Source: Proteiniphilum sp. UBA5384 (lineage in GTDB: Bacteria; Bacteroidota; Bacteroidia; Bacteroidales; Dysgonomonadaceae). From it: a stretch of DNA of 64,000 bases. Below are positions 35,724-44,285 of the stretch, piece by piece. The DNA lies in contig NZ_DHOS01000032.1 in the NCBI RefSeq assembly GCF_002410825.1, positions 109,721-173,720 of the forward strand. The letters are read 5' to 3'. Positions within the stretch are counted from its first letter, which is position 1; every line of letters begins with the position of its first letter. The position numbers and the translations under genes were made by a program. The notes beneath the pieces were generated by a model that was not told the origin of the DNA, searched no databases, and was given only the letters and a program-made list of their open reading frames with translations.

Positions 35724-36020
35724 TGCTATAATATTTTTAAGCGTGCAAGAAACAGATTACATTTTAACAATACAATCGTCTATTTTTAAATTAATTCACA
35801 TATAAATATATTTCTATAACCACAATTAACCTTTAAAAGGTATGAAATAAACTATCTCTAATGAAAAAGAATAATATTGACTCATTATAACAAATCACTA
35901 CAGTCCATTTAAAAAAAGATCTCGTACTATATTTTGATAAAAGTGAATGTATTTTTACTAAAAATGATTCTTACATTTTATTTTTTTAGTCAAAATAGTA
36001 ATTCTTTTTATTGAATTCCT

Positions 36021-36028
36021 TATATTTG
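36021..36028 (+). promoter_or_regulatory. TAnnTTTG promoter element before the fimbrillin gene
   Basis: tatatttg matches the Bacteroidota -7 element. It would give a 5' leader of almost 190 bases before the ATG at 36224. The gene-free stretch 35669-36223 is strongly AT-rich and also holds the operator palindrome (35707-35723) and a hairpin (36185-36204); nothing else is supported. Confidence 0.4.
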
Positions 36029-36184
36029 TATTAAATAGTTTATTTTATCTGGTTAACAGATAGTTTTAGTTTCTTGTATGAGATCGGTCTTTTCGCCGTA
36101 TAAGCAAATTGAGATACGGTGTTTGAGTATTGTTCGCCTTTTTTACTTCGCGTAATTCGCTTCTTTCTATTTGTTTAACACCAC

Positions 36185-36204
36185 CATCTTACGCCTGTAA
36201 GATG
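36185..36204 (+). other. Hairpin in the fimbrillin leader
   Basis: catcttac (36185-36192) and gtaagatg (36197-36204) form a perfect 8-bp stem with a 4-base loop, ending 19 bases before the ATG. Its place in a long leader, with no T-tract, suggests an effect on ribosome access or mRNA stability rather than termination. Confidence 0.4.
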
Positions 36205-36223
36205 AATTTAAAATTTTATCACT

Positions 36224-37525
36224 ATGAAAATAAAAAACAGTAAGTATGTTTTTTCAGTACTCGTATTGCCATTACTCAGTGTCTTTCTCTATTCCTGTGA
36301 AGGAGACACTATAGATTCCGACAGGGTGGCACGTACCCTCAAACTAAAAGCAGAAATAGGGGAACCGACAACCCGTGCTTCTAATGCTTCATGGGAAAAA
36401 GATGATGCCATAGGTGTCTATATGGTAAAGTCTGGGCAACCGCTCAACACTTCCAGCCTCAGGCAGAACGTGGAATATGTAACATCCGGCTCCACTTCCT
36501 TTAATCCGGGAAAAGACGTGGAAGAAATCGCCCTTCCTTTCGATGAATCGCATGTTGATTTTATCAGCTACTATCCCTATCGTGGAAATATCGATAACTT
36601 CTCCTATCCGATAGATCTGATGAATCAATCGGTACAAAGCAAGATAGACCTGCTGTATTCCAATAATGCCAAAGGGTTCAACTCAAAAAATCCAAACGTC
36701 CGGATGCAGTTTACACATCAACTCTCCAGAATCGTGCTGAAGATCGCTAAAGATGCGTCTGTCAATCTGAAAGAATTATCCGTAAGAATCTCCAATACCG
36801 GCACTAAGGCAACTTTTAACCTCTCCACTGGAGAACTCTCCGCTGCGCAAGAACGTGGAAGCATTGAATTTCTGGTGGATAACAATGGTTCGGCGGCAGA
36901 AGCCATTCTTTTACCGGAAACCGATCTCTCCGATATGGAATTATGGTTTATTGTCAATGAAGAGGAATCCGAAATATACAAATTATCCTTGGCTGATGTA
37001 TTCGAGATCAATGCTTTCGAGAAATCAACCCTATACACCTATAATGTCACCCTCTTTGCCGAAAAAACAGCTATTATAACAGAAAGCAATATCTCTCCAT
37101 GGATTGATGGACCTTCTGCAAACGCAAATGCTAATAGCACTACCGATTCTCCTCCCCTTATCAAAGGCTCCAAGAAAACTCCCTTCACGGTGGCAGAAGC
37201 ACAATCCAATCAAGGGAGAACCGAAGTTTGGGTGGAAGGATTTATTGTAGGATATTTTTCATCTTCCACCATGAACAGCTTTTCGACTGATTTATCCGGT
37301 GATATTTCTCAAAGTAATCTAGCGCTGGCAACCTTCCAAAACGAGACTGATCTGGCTCGGATAATACCGGTGATGTTGGGTAGCGGAAAAATCAGAGATG
37401 AATTGAATCTACGAACTAATCCGGATAATTTCAATAAAAAAGTAAAAATCAAGGGTGATCTCGGAGAATATTTCAAAGCACCCGGACTAAGAAATATCAA
37501 ACAATACGAGTTTATAGCACAATAG
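36224..37525 (+). CDS. Fimbrillin-family lipoprotein with C-terminal DUF6359-like domain
   Basis: This 433-residue protein has a signal peptide and lipobox (S-V-F-L-Y-S-C-E). The mature start carries T-T-R-A-S-N-A-S-W-E-K-D-D-A-I-G-V-Y, the usual opening of Bacteroidota fimbrillin (Mfa/FimA-like) proteins, and residues ~30-290 fit that two-domain beta fold (F-T-H-Q-L-S-R-I-V-L-K-I). Residues ~315-433 differ: P-F-T-V-A-E-A, V-W-V-E-G-F-I-V-G-Y-F, A-R-I-I-P-V-M-L, N-P-D-N-F-N-K-K-V-K-I-K-G-D-L-G-E-Y-F, a pattern I associate with DUF6359 (OB-fold-like). It may be a fimbrial subunit, a tip protein or a surface binding protein. No fimbrial assembly genes flank it. Confidence 0.8.
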   Translation: MKIKNSKYVFSVLVLPLLSVFLYSCEGDTIDSDRVARTLKLKAEIGEPTTRASNASWEKDDAIGVYMVKSGQPLNTSSLRQNVEYVTSGSTSFNPGKDVEEIALPFDESHVDFISYYPYRGNIDNFSYPIDLMNQSVQSKIDLLYSNNAKGFNSKNPNVRMQFTHQLSRIVLKIAKDASVNLKELSVRISNTGTKATFNLSTGELSAAQERGSIEFLVDNNGSAAEAILLPETDLSDMELWFIVNEEESEIYKLSLADVFEINAFEKSTLYTYNVTLFAEKTAIITESNISPWIDGPSANANANSTTDSPPLIKGSKKTPFTVAEAQSNQGRTEVWVEGFIVGYFSSSTMNSFSTDLSGDISQSNLALATFQNETDLARIIPVMLGSGKIRDELNLRTNPDNFNKKVKIKGDLGEYFKAPGLRNIKQYEFIAQ

Positions 37526-37540
37526 CAACCAATTCAATAA

Positions 37541-37576
37541 ATGTCAGGAAGTTACTTACAAGCAACTTCCTGACAT
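37541..37576. terminator. Bidirectional terminator between fimbrillin and SGNH genes
   Basis: atgtcaggaagtt (37541-37553) pairs perfectly with aacttcctgacat (37564-37576), giving a 13-bp stem and 10-base loop. It lies between two converging genes. Confidence 0.75.
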
Positions 37577-37591
37577 TCCTCCTCAAAAATA

Positions 37592-38293
37592 TTATTTAAA
37601 CTCCTTCCACATGAGGAGCGTCCGGGCAATGGCATTCTCCACCAGCGGCCCCATGATGGCATATCCTTCTTTATTGGGATGAACACCGTCTTCCGAAAGT
37701 TCTTTGGGTAGACCATTGCGGTCATCAGCCATTACAGAGAAGAAATCACAGTAGACAGCCCCATGTGTGGCAGCATACTGCTTGATTCGACTATTCAGTT
37801 CCACAATCTTAGGAGCCGGTTCCAGACCAGGACGCCAGGGATAATCATATGCAGGGAGCACCGAACATAACACAACTTGTATGCCGTGCGATTGTGCCAA
37901 TTCCGTCATGGAATAGATATTATCTTCAATCATTTCCAATGTAGAAGGACCGGTATTTCCTGCAATATCATTGGTACCAGCCAGAATTACCACCACTTTG
38001 GGCCATAAATTAAGTACATCCTGACGGAAACGAAGTAACATCTGCGGCGTGGTCTGCCCGCTAATACCCCGATTGATGTAAGGACGACCTTCAAAGAATT
38101 CAGGCACCTTTTCTTTCCAACCCTGGGTAATGGAATTCCCCATAAATACCACCCGTTGATCACATGTTTTTGCGGGAGCCAGTTTTGCATTATCCTCCCT
38201 GAACCGGTTCAGGTTCGCCCAATCTTGGGCCTCCACCAATAATATACCACTCATCGCAAATACCAACACAAGAAATAATTTTTTCACATTCAT
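37592..38293 (-). CDS. Secreted SGNH/GDSL-type hydrolase
   Basis: This 233-residue protein has a signal peptide (K-K-L-F-L-V-L-V-F-A-M-S-G-I-L-L-V-E-A). The four SGNH blocks are clear: G-N-S54-I-T (block I, nucleophile), G79 in G-I-S-G-Q-T-T (block II), G-T-N108-D (block III) and D202-G-V-H205-P-N (block V, catalytic Asp and His). Relatives are lipases, acetylxylan/rhamnogalacturonan acetyl esterases and platelet-activating-factor acetylhydrolase-like enzymes. An esterase removing acetyl groups from glycans is the best guess; whether it acts on O-acetylated sialic acid cannot be told, and it is not in the sialic-acid transcript. A TAnnTTTG element lies upstream at 38332-38339. Confidence 0.9.
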   Translation of the reverse strand: MNVKKLFLVLVFAMSGILLVEAQDWANLNRFREDNAKLAPAKTCDQRVVFMGNSITQGWKEKVPEFFEGRPYINRGISGQTTPQMLLRFRQDVLNLWPKVVVILAGTNDIAGNTGPSTLEMIEDNIYSMTELAQSHGIQVVLCSVLPAYDYPWRPGLEPAPKIVELNSRIKQYAATHGAVYCDFFSVMADDRNGLPKELSEDGVHPNKEGYAIMGPLVENAIARTLLMWKEFK

Positions 38294-38331
38294 CTTATTT
38301 TTTTGTTGTTTTGAAATTGATTTTTGAATGT

Positions 38332-38339
38332 CAAAAATA
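38332..38339 (-). promoter_or_regulatory. TAnnTTTG promoter element of the SGNH gene
   Basis: Read on the minus strand this is tatttttg, matching the Bacteroidota -7 element, 39 bases before the ATG at 38293. No clear -33 TTG was found. Confidence 0.4.
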
Positions 38340-38457
38340 GTTATTTAATTGATGACCTAAACTATTATTCGTCGATTTATTTGGATGATACATCGATTAT
38401 AAGCCCTAAAAAAATCTAAAAAGAGGTATAACATTACTTTTTCTCTACTTTAATAGG

Positions 38458-38465
38458 TACTTTTG
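38458..38465 (+). promoter_or_regulatory. TAnnTTTG promoter element of the first RND operon
   Basis: tacttttg matches the -7 element. It would place the transcript start near 38472, upstream of a small open frame (38514-38618) and an inverted repeat (38532-38624) in the leader. The gene-free stretch 38340-38457 is AT-rich and otherwise empty as far as I can see. Confidence 0.4.
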
Positions 38466-38513
38466 ATAGATTTTTTTGCGCAATAATTAGGGTAAGGAAT
38501 CTTATTAGAGGAG

Positions 38514-38618
38514 ATGGCTGATAAATCTGCCTATAGGTCAACCCAACAAGAACTTCAACGGATATTTCGATTTTCGGGAAGCGGTAACGATATGGTAATA
38601 CCCGGAGATGCACGTTGA
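38514..38618 (+). CDS. Possible 34-residue leader peptide before RND operon 1
   Basis: An ATG preceded closely by gaggag opens a 34-codon frame (M-A-D-K-S-A-Y-R-S-T, ending I-P-G-D-A-R) that stops at TGA 38616-38618. The stop lies inside the second arm of an 11-bp inverted repeat (38614-38624), 25 bases before the adaptor start. That arrangement fits a leader peptide or translational switch for the efflux operon, but the frame is short and may be chance or a gene remnant. I know of no family for it. Confidence 0.25.
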   Translation: MADKSAYRSTQQELQRIFRFSGSGNDMVIPGDAR

Positions 38619-38624
38619 CCTATA
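38532..38624 (+). repeat. Inverted repeat in the leader of RND operon 1
   Basis: tataggtcaac (38532-38542) and gttgacctata (38614-38624) are perfect 11-base complements 71 bases apart. In mRNA they could close a long stem-loop ending 19 bases before the adaptor ATG. Confidence 0.5.
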
Positions 38625-38643
38625 AAAATTACAACACAATTGT

Positions 38644-39750
38644 ATGAACAGAAAAACGAAAATAATAGTTTTTGTCTCCATAGCAATATTGATCTTGGGG
38701 ATGGCATTCTTCCCAAAAATCAAAAAGCTGTTTACTTCCGAAGGTCGCGACGATGTCTCCGTAGCACGCATTGTAACCGGTGGAAACGGCAGATCGGCAT
38801 TGATGGTGAATGCTACCCTACTGAAGCCTCAAACACTGAACAACATGTTCCGAATTACAGGCGTCCTACTACCCGACGAAGAAGTAGACCTCACGTTTGA
38901 ATCATCCGGGAAGATCACCAGCATCTATTTTGAAGAAGGATCCCAAGTGCAAAAAGGAACATTGCTGGCCAAGGTGAATGATGCTCCATTACAGGCTGAA
39001 CTAAAAAAACTCCAGGCGCAATTGCCATTAGCTGAAGACAGGTTATACCGCCAACAAACCCTCCTTGAAAAGGACGCCATCAGCCAGGAAACCTATCAAT
39101 CGGTTGCTACACAATTAGAAACATTAAAAGCCGATATCGAATTGGTAAAAACACGCATTCAGCAAACCGAGTTGCGAGCACCTTTCGACGGGATGATCGG
39201 CTTACGTCAAGTGAGTGAGGGAGCATATGCTTCACCATCGGTTGTAATCACTACACTCACTAAAATCTCACCCCTCAAGATTGAATTTTCCCTCACCCAG
39301 AATTTTGTGAATACGATTAAACCGGGAACAGAAATTTATTTCTCGGTAGAGAATGACCTGGGAGTATACAACGCTACAGTATATGCCGTTGAATCACGGT
39401 TAGACGTGCGTACACTCAGCCTTTTTGCCCGTGCCCGCTATCCCAATAGCGACGGGAAGATGAAACCGGGTCAGTCCGCCAGCGTCCGTATCAATCTCGA
39501 CCAAATCAACAATGCCATCGTCATACCAAGTATTTCCAGCATTAAGGAGATGGGACGTGATATTGCCTATGTATACGACAATGGCAATGCAAGAGAGGTA
39601 GAAATCGTTACCGGGATGCGTACATCAGCATCAGTAGAAGTAATCAGCGGCCTAAATATAGGCGATACGCTGCTCACTACCGGTGTGATGCAATTACGGA
39701 ATGGGATGCCGGTACAAATCGGCCAAATGGTTGAAAACAGAGCAGATTAA
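38644..39750 (+). CDS. RND efflux periplasmic adaptor (membrane fusion protein)
   Basis: This 368-residue protein has an N-terminal membrane anchor (I-I-V-F-V-S-I-A-I-L-I-L-G-M-A-F-F) and no lipobox. The layout is that of AcrA/HlyD-type adaptors: a lipoyl-like half (G-K-I-T-S-I-Y-F-E-E-G-S-Q-V-Q-K-G), an alpha-hairpin coiled coil (~115-180), the second lipoyl half (T-E-L-R-A-P-F-D-G-M-I-G), then beta-barrel and membrane-proximal domains (P-G-Q-S-A-S-V-R). It links the inner-membrane pump to the TolC-type channel. The permease gene begins 6 bp after it and the channel gene follows, so this is a complete three-part efflux operon. The transported compound is not evident. Confidence 0.93.
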   Translation: MNRKTKIIVFVSIAILILGMAFFPKIKKLFTSEGRDDVSVARIVTGGNGRSALMVNATLLKPQTLNNMFRITGVLLPDEEVDLTFESSGKITSIYFEEGSQVQKGTLLAKVNDAPLQAELKKLQAQLPLAEDRLYRQQTLLEKDAISQETYQSVATQLETLKADIELVKTRIQQTELRAPFDGMIGLRQVSEGAYASPSVVITTLTKISPLKIEFSLTQNFVNTIKPGTEIYFSVENDLGVYNATVYAVESRLDVRTLSLFARARYPNSDGKMKPGQSASVRINLDQINNAIVIPSISSIKEMGRDIAYVYDNGNAREVEIVTGMRTSASVEVISGLNIGDTLLTTGVMQLRNGMPVQIGQMVENRAD

Positions 39751-39756
39751 CAGGAA

Positions 39757-42700
39757 ATGAATTTATCTGAATTAAGTATAAAGCGCCCGGTTTTAGCCAC
39801 CGTATTAGTGCTGATCATCATCATTTTCGGTATGATCGGCTACACCAGTCTGCCTGTACGCGAATATCCCAACGTAGACAATCCCATCATCACCGTACAG
39901 GTATCCTATCCGGGGGCCAATGCGGAAGTGATCGAAAATCAAATCACCGAACCATTGGAGCAGAATATCAATGGTATCCCCGGTATCCGTTCGCTGACCA
40001 GTCGCAGTAGTCAGGGAAGTGCAAGGATCACCGTAGAATTTGAACTGAGCGTGGATATGGAAACCGCCGCCAACGATGTGCGGGATAAGGTCTCCATCGC
40101 GCAAAGGTATCTCCCGCGTGATGTGGATCCCCCCACGGTGTCGAAAGCCGATGCCGACTCCGATCCTATCATGCAGATCACCATCCAGAGTCCCATACGC
40201 TCCATGCTGGAACTCTCCGAGATCGCCGACCTCACCGTGAAAGAGCGTCTGCAGACCATTTCCAATGTAAGCGCCGTGGAGATATGGGGTGAATACCGCT
40301 ATGCCATGCGGCTATGGCTCGATCCGCTTAAGATGGCAGCATATAATATCACCCCGATAGATATAAAGAACGCACTCGACAGGGAAAACATCGAACTTCC
40401 CGCCGGAAGTATCGAAGGCGACCAGATAGCACAATCCATCCGCACCATGGGATTGATGCAAACTCCTGAAGATTTCAACAACCTCATCCTCGTGGAAAAC
40501 GACTTCCGTGTCGTACGCTTCCGCGACGTGGGATTTGCCGAGCTCGATGCGGCCAACCGGCAGAATATCCTCAAAAGGAACGGTGTGCCCATGGTGAGTT
40601 GCGTAATTATTCCGCAACCGGGAGCCAATCACATCAATATTGCCAATGAGGTGAGGATACGTATGGAACAAATGCGCAAGGACCTTCCGGAAGATGTGAC
40701 TCTCGATACGGCATTCGATAATACCAAATTCATTCGTGCCTCTATCAACGAGGTGGAAGAGACCGTGCTGATCGCTTTTATCCTTGTGGTAGCGATCATT
40801 TTCCTCTTTTTAAGGAATTGGCGGGTGACGCTGATTCCCGCCCTTGTGATTCCTATTTCGCTAATCGGTATTTTCTTTGTGATGTACCTGGCGGGGTTTT
40901 CCATTAACGTATTATCGATGTTGGCCGTAGTACTATCTGTAGGATTGGTCGTTGATGATGCGATCGTAGTGACCGAGAATATTTTTCAGAAGGTGGAAGG
41001 TGGAATGGATCCTGAAGAGGCATCCATCGCAGGATCGAAGGAGATTTTCTTTGCGGTAATCTCCACCACAATGACCTTGGTGGCGATATTTTTTCCAATT
41101 GTTTTTCTGGAAGGGATGACAGGGCGCCTGTTCCGTGAATTCAGCATTGTGATTTCCGGAGCACTTATCATTTCAGCTTTTGCCGCATTATCCTTCGTAC
41201 CGATGCTATCCTCGAAAATGCTCACCACGGGACGAAAAAAGAATAAGCTACATGAAAAGACCGAATTTATATTCAATGGATTGAATCATATTTATGACAG
41301 ATCGCTGCGGGCCTTCCTGCGTAATAAATGGCTTGTGCTGCCGGTAATCATCGTAGCAGGTATATTTATTATTATTTTTTGGAATAAGATTCCCGCGGAA
41401 ATGGCGCCACTCGAAGACCGATCCCTGGTAATGATTCGTAGTTCTGCACCCGAAGGGGCCACTTATGAGTTTATCAGGGATTATACCGAACGCATCTCGC
41501 AAATCGCCGACGTTATCGCACCGGAAAGGGTGTCGAATATCAATATGACCCGCGGCACTTTTGGTTCGATCCGACTTGTACTACCCGATATGCGTGAACG
41601 CGACCGCAGCCAGATGGAAATTGCCGACGCCCTCACCCTCGCCGTCAGGGATGAAACCGCTGCCCGTGCTTTTGTGCAACAGCAATCCACTTTTGGTGGA
41701 CGCCGCGCCGGTATGCCGATACAGTATATCCTGCAAGCACCCAATCTTGAAAAACTGCAGGAATTTATTCCTCCCTTCATGGAAAGGGTAGATGCCAGTC
41801 CCGTTTTTCGAATGGGCGACGTGGACCTGAAGTTCACCAAACCGGAAACAAAAATCATTATCGACCGCGATAAGGCAGCCATGCTCGGGGTAAGCACCCG
41901 TGACATCGGGCAAACCCTGCAATACGCGCTGAGCGGACAGCGGATGGGCTATTTCTACATGAATGGCAAACAATACCAGATACTGGGGGAAATCAATCGG
42001 CAACAGCGAAATACTCCCGTCGACCTGAAAACCATTTACATCAAAAACAATACCGGTCAGATGATCCAGATGGACAATCTGGTAAAACTCGAAGAGACGG
42101 TTGCCCCTCCCCAACTCTACCGGTATAACCGCTTCAACTCAGCCACTATCACTGCCGGATTAGCTCCCGGTTATTCACTCGGCGAGGGATTGGAAGAAAT
42201 GGACAGGATCGCCTCCGAAGTACTGGACGACTCATTCAGGACTGCTTTGGAAGGCGAATCCAGGAACTTCAAAGAGAGTTCTTCGAGCCTGATTTTCGCT
42301 TTCGGCCTCGCTATCGTATTGATCTTCCTGGTGATGGCGGCACAATTCGAGAGCTTTAAAGATCCGTTTGTCATCATGTTCTCCGTTCCATTGGCATTGT
42401 TCGGAGCATTGCTGTTCATGCGGATATTTGACATTACAATGAATATATACAGTCAGATAGGTATTATCATGCTGATCGGCTTGGTGACCAAAAACGGAAT
42501 TCTGATCGTGGAGTTTGCCAACCAGCGGCAGAATGCCGGTGTCAATAAGCTCAAAGCAATCATCGATGCCTCCATACAGCGGTTACGCCCTATACTTATG
42601 ACCAGTATCTCCACCATCCTTGGATTGTTACCCCTTATGTTCGCCACCGGCGAAGGAGCCAACGGACGAGTTGCCATGGGTACGGCAGTGGTCGGCGGAT

Positions 42701-42810
42701 TGCTTATTTCTACACTGTTCACCCTATATGTCGTCCCGACCATGTATATATATCTCTCTACAAACAGGGAAGTACAGGAAATGAAACGGTTGAAAAGGAA
42801 ACAAGGTTGA
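39757..42810 (+). CDS. RND multidrug efflux permease, HAE1/AcrB type
   Basis: This 1017-residue protein has 12 predicted membrane helices and two large periplasmic loops. The start N-L-S-E-L-S-I-K-R-P-V-L-A-T-V and P-V-R-E-Y-P-N-V-D are typical of the HAE1 family. The proton-relay aspartates in helix 4 are D400-D401 (V-G-L-V-V-D-D-A-I-V-V). R-P-I-L-M-T-S-I-S-T-I-L-G-L-L-P is the usual motif of helix 11. As a trimer it should pump drugs or other amphiphiles from the periplasm to the outside, using the proton gradient, with the adaptor just upstream and the TolC-type protein 42 bp downstream. Confidence 0.95.
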   Translation: MNLSELSIKRPVLATVLVLIIIIFGMIGYTSLPVREYPNVDNPIITVQVSYPGANAEVIENQITEPLEQNINGIPGIRSLTSRSSQGSARITVEFELSVDMETAANDVRDKVSIAQRYLPRDVDPPTVSKADADSDPIMQITIQSPIRSMLELSEIADLTVKERLQTISNVSAVEIWGEYRYAMRLWLDPLKMAAYNITPIDIKNALDRENIELPAGSIEGDQIAQSIRTMGLMQTPEDFNNLILVENDFRVVRFRDVGFAELDAANRQNILKRNGVPMVSCVIIPQPGANHINIANEVRIRMEQMRKDLPEDVTLDTAFDNTKFIRASINEVEETVLIAFILVVAIIFLFLRNWRVTLIPALVIPISLIGIFFVMYLAGFSINVLSMLAVVLSVGLVVDDAIVVTENIFQKVEGGMDPEEASIAGSKEIFFAVISTTMTLVAIFFPIVFLEGMTGRLFREFSIVISGALIISAFAALSFVPMLSSKMLTTGRKKNKLHEKTEFIFNGLNHIYDRSLRAFLRNKWLVLPVIIVAGIFIIIFWNKIPAEMAPLEDRSLVMIRSSAPEGATYEFIRDYTERISQIADVIAPERVSNINMTRGTFGSIRLVLPDMRERDRSQMEIADALTLAVRDETAARAFVQQQSTFGGRRAGMPIQYILQAPNLEKLQEFIPPFMERVDASPVFRMGDVDLKFTKPETKIIIDRDKAAMLGVSTRDIGQTLQYALSGQRMGYFYMNGKQYQILGEINRQQRNTPVDLKTIYIKNNTGQMIQMDNLVKLEETVAPPQLYRYNRFNSATITAGLAPGYSLGEGLEEMDRIASEVLDDSFRTALEGESRNFKESSSSLIFAFGLAIVLIFLVMAAQFESFKDPFVIMFSVPLALFGALLFMRIFDITMNIYSQIGIIMLIGLVTKNGILIVEFANQRQNAGVNKLKAIIDASIQRLRPILMTSISTILGLLPLMFATGEGANGRVAMGTAVVGGLLISTLFTLYVVPTMYIYLSTNREVQEMKRLKRKQG

Positions 42811-42852
42811 TTTGATGATTTACAGATGTGATGAATGTGAGAAATTAAAAAA

Positions 42853-44211
42853 ATGATGATAAAAAACGTGCTTTTACTACTCTTTTTCTTGCTGATTGCA
42901 CCTGTTGTTTCTGCACAAACCGTACAAGCACCTCAACAGGGACAATCCACACACCTCATGATGGATTTGCAGGAATGTCTTAGGATCGGGCTAGAAAACA
43001 ATTACGATCTACGTATCGTACGAAATGAAGAGTTGATCTCAGATAATAATGTCACATTGGGAAATGCGGGATTCCTGCCGGATGTCAGCGTAAATGCCGG
43101 CTATAACCTGCGCAACAGCAATTCAGACCAGTATCCTGCGGAAGGAGGGGAGACAATAAAAGCCCGCAATTCCAACACTTCTGCGTTAGATGCAGGTGTA
43201 AACCTCAATTGGACGATCTTCGAAGGATTCCGGATACAAACCAATTATCAGCGGCTAAAAGAGTTACAAACTATCGGTGAATTGAACACACGACTGGCCA
43301 TGGAAGATTTTATTGCTAATCTCACGGCAGAATATTATAATTATGTGCAACAACAGATACGGTTGGGAAACCTCCAATATGCAGTGTCTCTTTCCAAAGA
43401 AAGATTACGCATTGTGGAAGCGCGATATCAGGTGGGATCACTTTCCCAACTCGACCTGCAACAAGCGAAAGTCTACTTCAATGCCGACAGTTCACTCCTT
43501 ATTCAACAGTATGAAACACTCAATCGATCAAGGATAAAGTTGAATGAGCTGATGGGCGGTGATGTGGAACAACATTTCCTTGCGAGAGACACCACTATTC
43601 TCTTTGACGCCTCCTTATCGAAAGAGGAATTATTTACCCGTGCCATGCAGCATAACACCACCCTCCTGCTAAGCGACAAGAATAAAATATTAAGTGAACT
43701 GGATCTCAAAAGCTTGAAAAGCAGGAATTACCCCTATCTACGTTTAAACGGGGGATATGGTTTTACCCACTATAATTACAATAAGGGAACACTTGACAAG
43801 CAACGCACCTGGGGTCCGAACGTGGGACTCACCCTCGGTTATACGATTTTCGACGGATTCAACCGTAAAAGAGAACAAAAAAATGCAGAGATCACTATCC
43901 AAAATCGGGAGTTACAAGTAGAAAGCAATAAGTTGGCGCTGGAAAGCGACTTTGCCAATATGTGGATGGCCTACCAGATCAATATAGAGTTGACCAATCT
44001 GGAAATAGAGAGTCTCAAAAATGCAGAACTCAATTACGAGATCGCCATGGAACGGTACAAGATCGGCGACCTGTCGGGATTGGAACTGCGGGAGGCGCAG
44101 AATAGCCTGCTCGAAGCGGAGCAGCGACTTCTCACCGCACAATACAATACCAAACTTCATGAAATATCACTGCTGCAGATCAGCGGGAGAATCGGGAAAT
44201 ATTTGGAATAG
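42853..44211 (+). CDS. TolC-family outer-membrane efflux channel
   Basis: The protein has 452 residues with a signal peptide (L-L-L-L-F-F-L-L-I-A-P-V-V-S-A). It shows the duplicated TolC layout of long coiled-coil helices and short barrel strands: L-Q-E-C-L-R-I-G-L-E-N-N-Y-D-L-R near the mature start, the loop G-S-L-S-Q-L-D-L-Q-Q-A-K in the first half and its counterpart G-D-L-S-G-L-E-L-R-E-A-Q-N in the second. It is the exit channel of the operon. The gene is followed by a short direct-repeat tract and then by a convergent gene. Confidence 0.93.
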   Translation: MMIKNVLLLLFFLLIAPVVSAQTVQAPQQGQSTHLMMDLQECLRIGLENNYDLRIVRNEELISDNNVTLGNAGFLPDVSVNAGYNLRNSNSDQYPAEGGETIKARNSNTSALDAGVNLNWTIFEGFRIQTNYQRLKELQTIGELNTRLAMEDFIANLTAEYYNYVQQQIRLGNLQYAVSLSKERLRIVEARYQVGSLSQLDLQQAKVYFNADSSLLIQQYETLNRSRIKLNELMGGDVEQHFLARDTTILFDASLSKEELFTRAMQHNTTLLLSDKNKILSELDLKSLKSRNYPYLRLNGGYGFTHYNYNKGTLDKQRTWGPNVGLTLGYTIFDGFNRKREQKNAEITIQNRELQVESNKLALESDFANMWMAYQINIELTNLEIESLKNAELNYEIAMERYKIGDLSGLELREAQNSLLEAEQRLLTAQYNTKLHEISLLQISGRIGKYLE

Positions 44212-44275
44212 ACCGGGAGACAAGAGGAAGAGATGACCGGGAGACGAGGTGACTGGGAAAAAATGACCGGAAGAC
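44211..44275. repeat. Short direct repeats between convergent genes
   Basis: gaccgggagac occurs at 44211-44221 and 44235-44245 and, with one change, at 44265-44275; a degenerate copy (gactgggaaa) lies at 44251-44260. The first copy shares its first base with the stop codon of the TolC-type gene. Probably non-coding slippage or duplication. Confidence 0.5.
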
Positions 44276-44285
44276 CGGCGGATTA

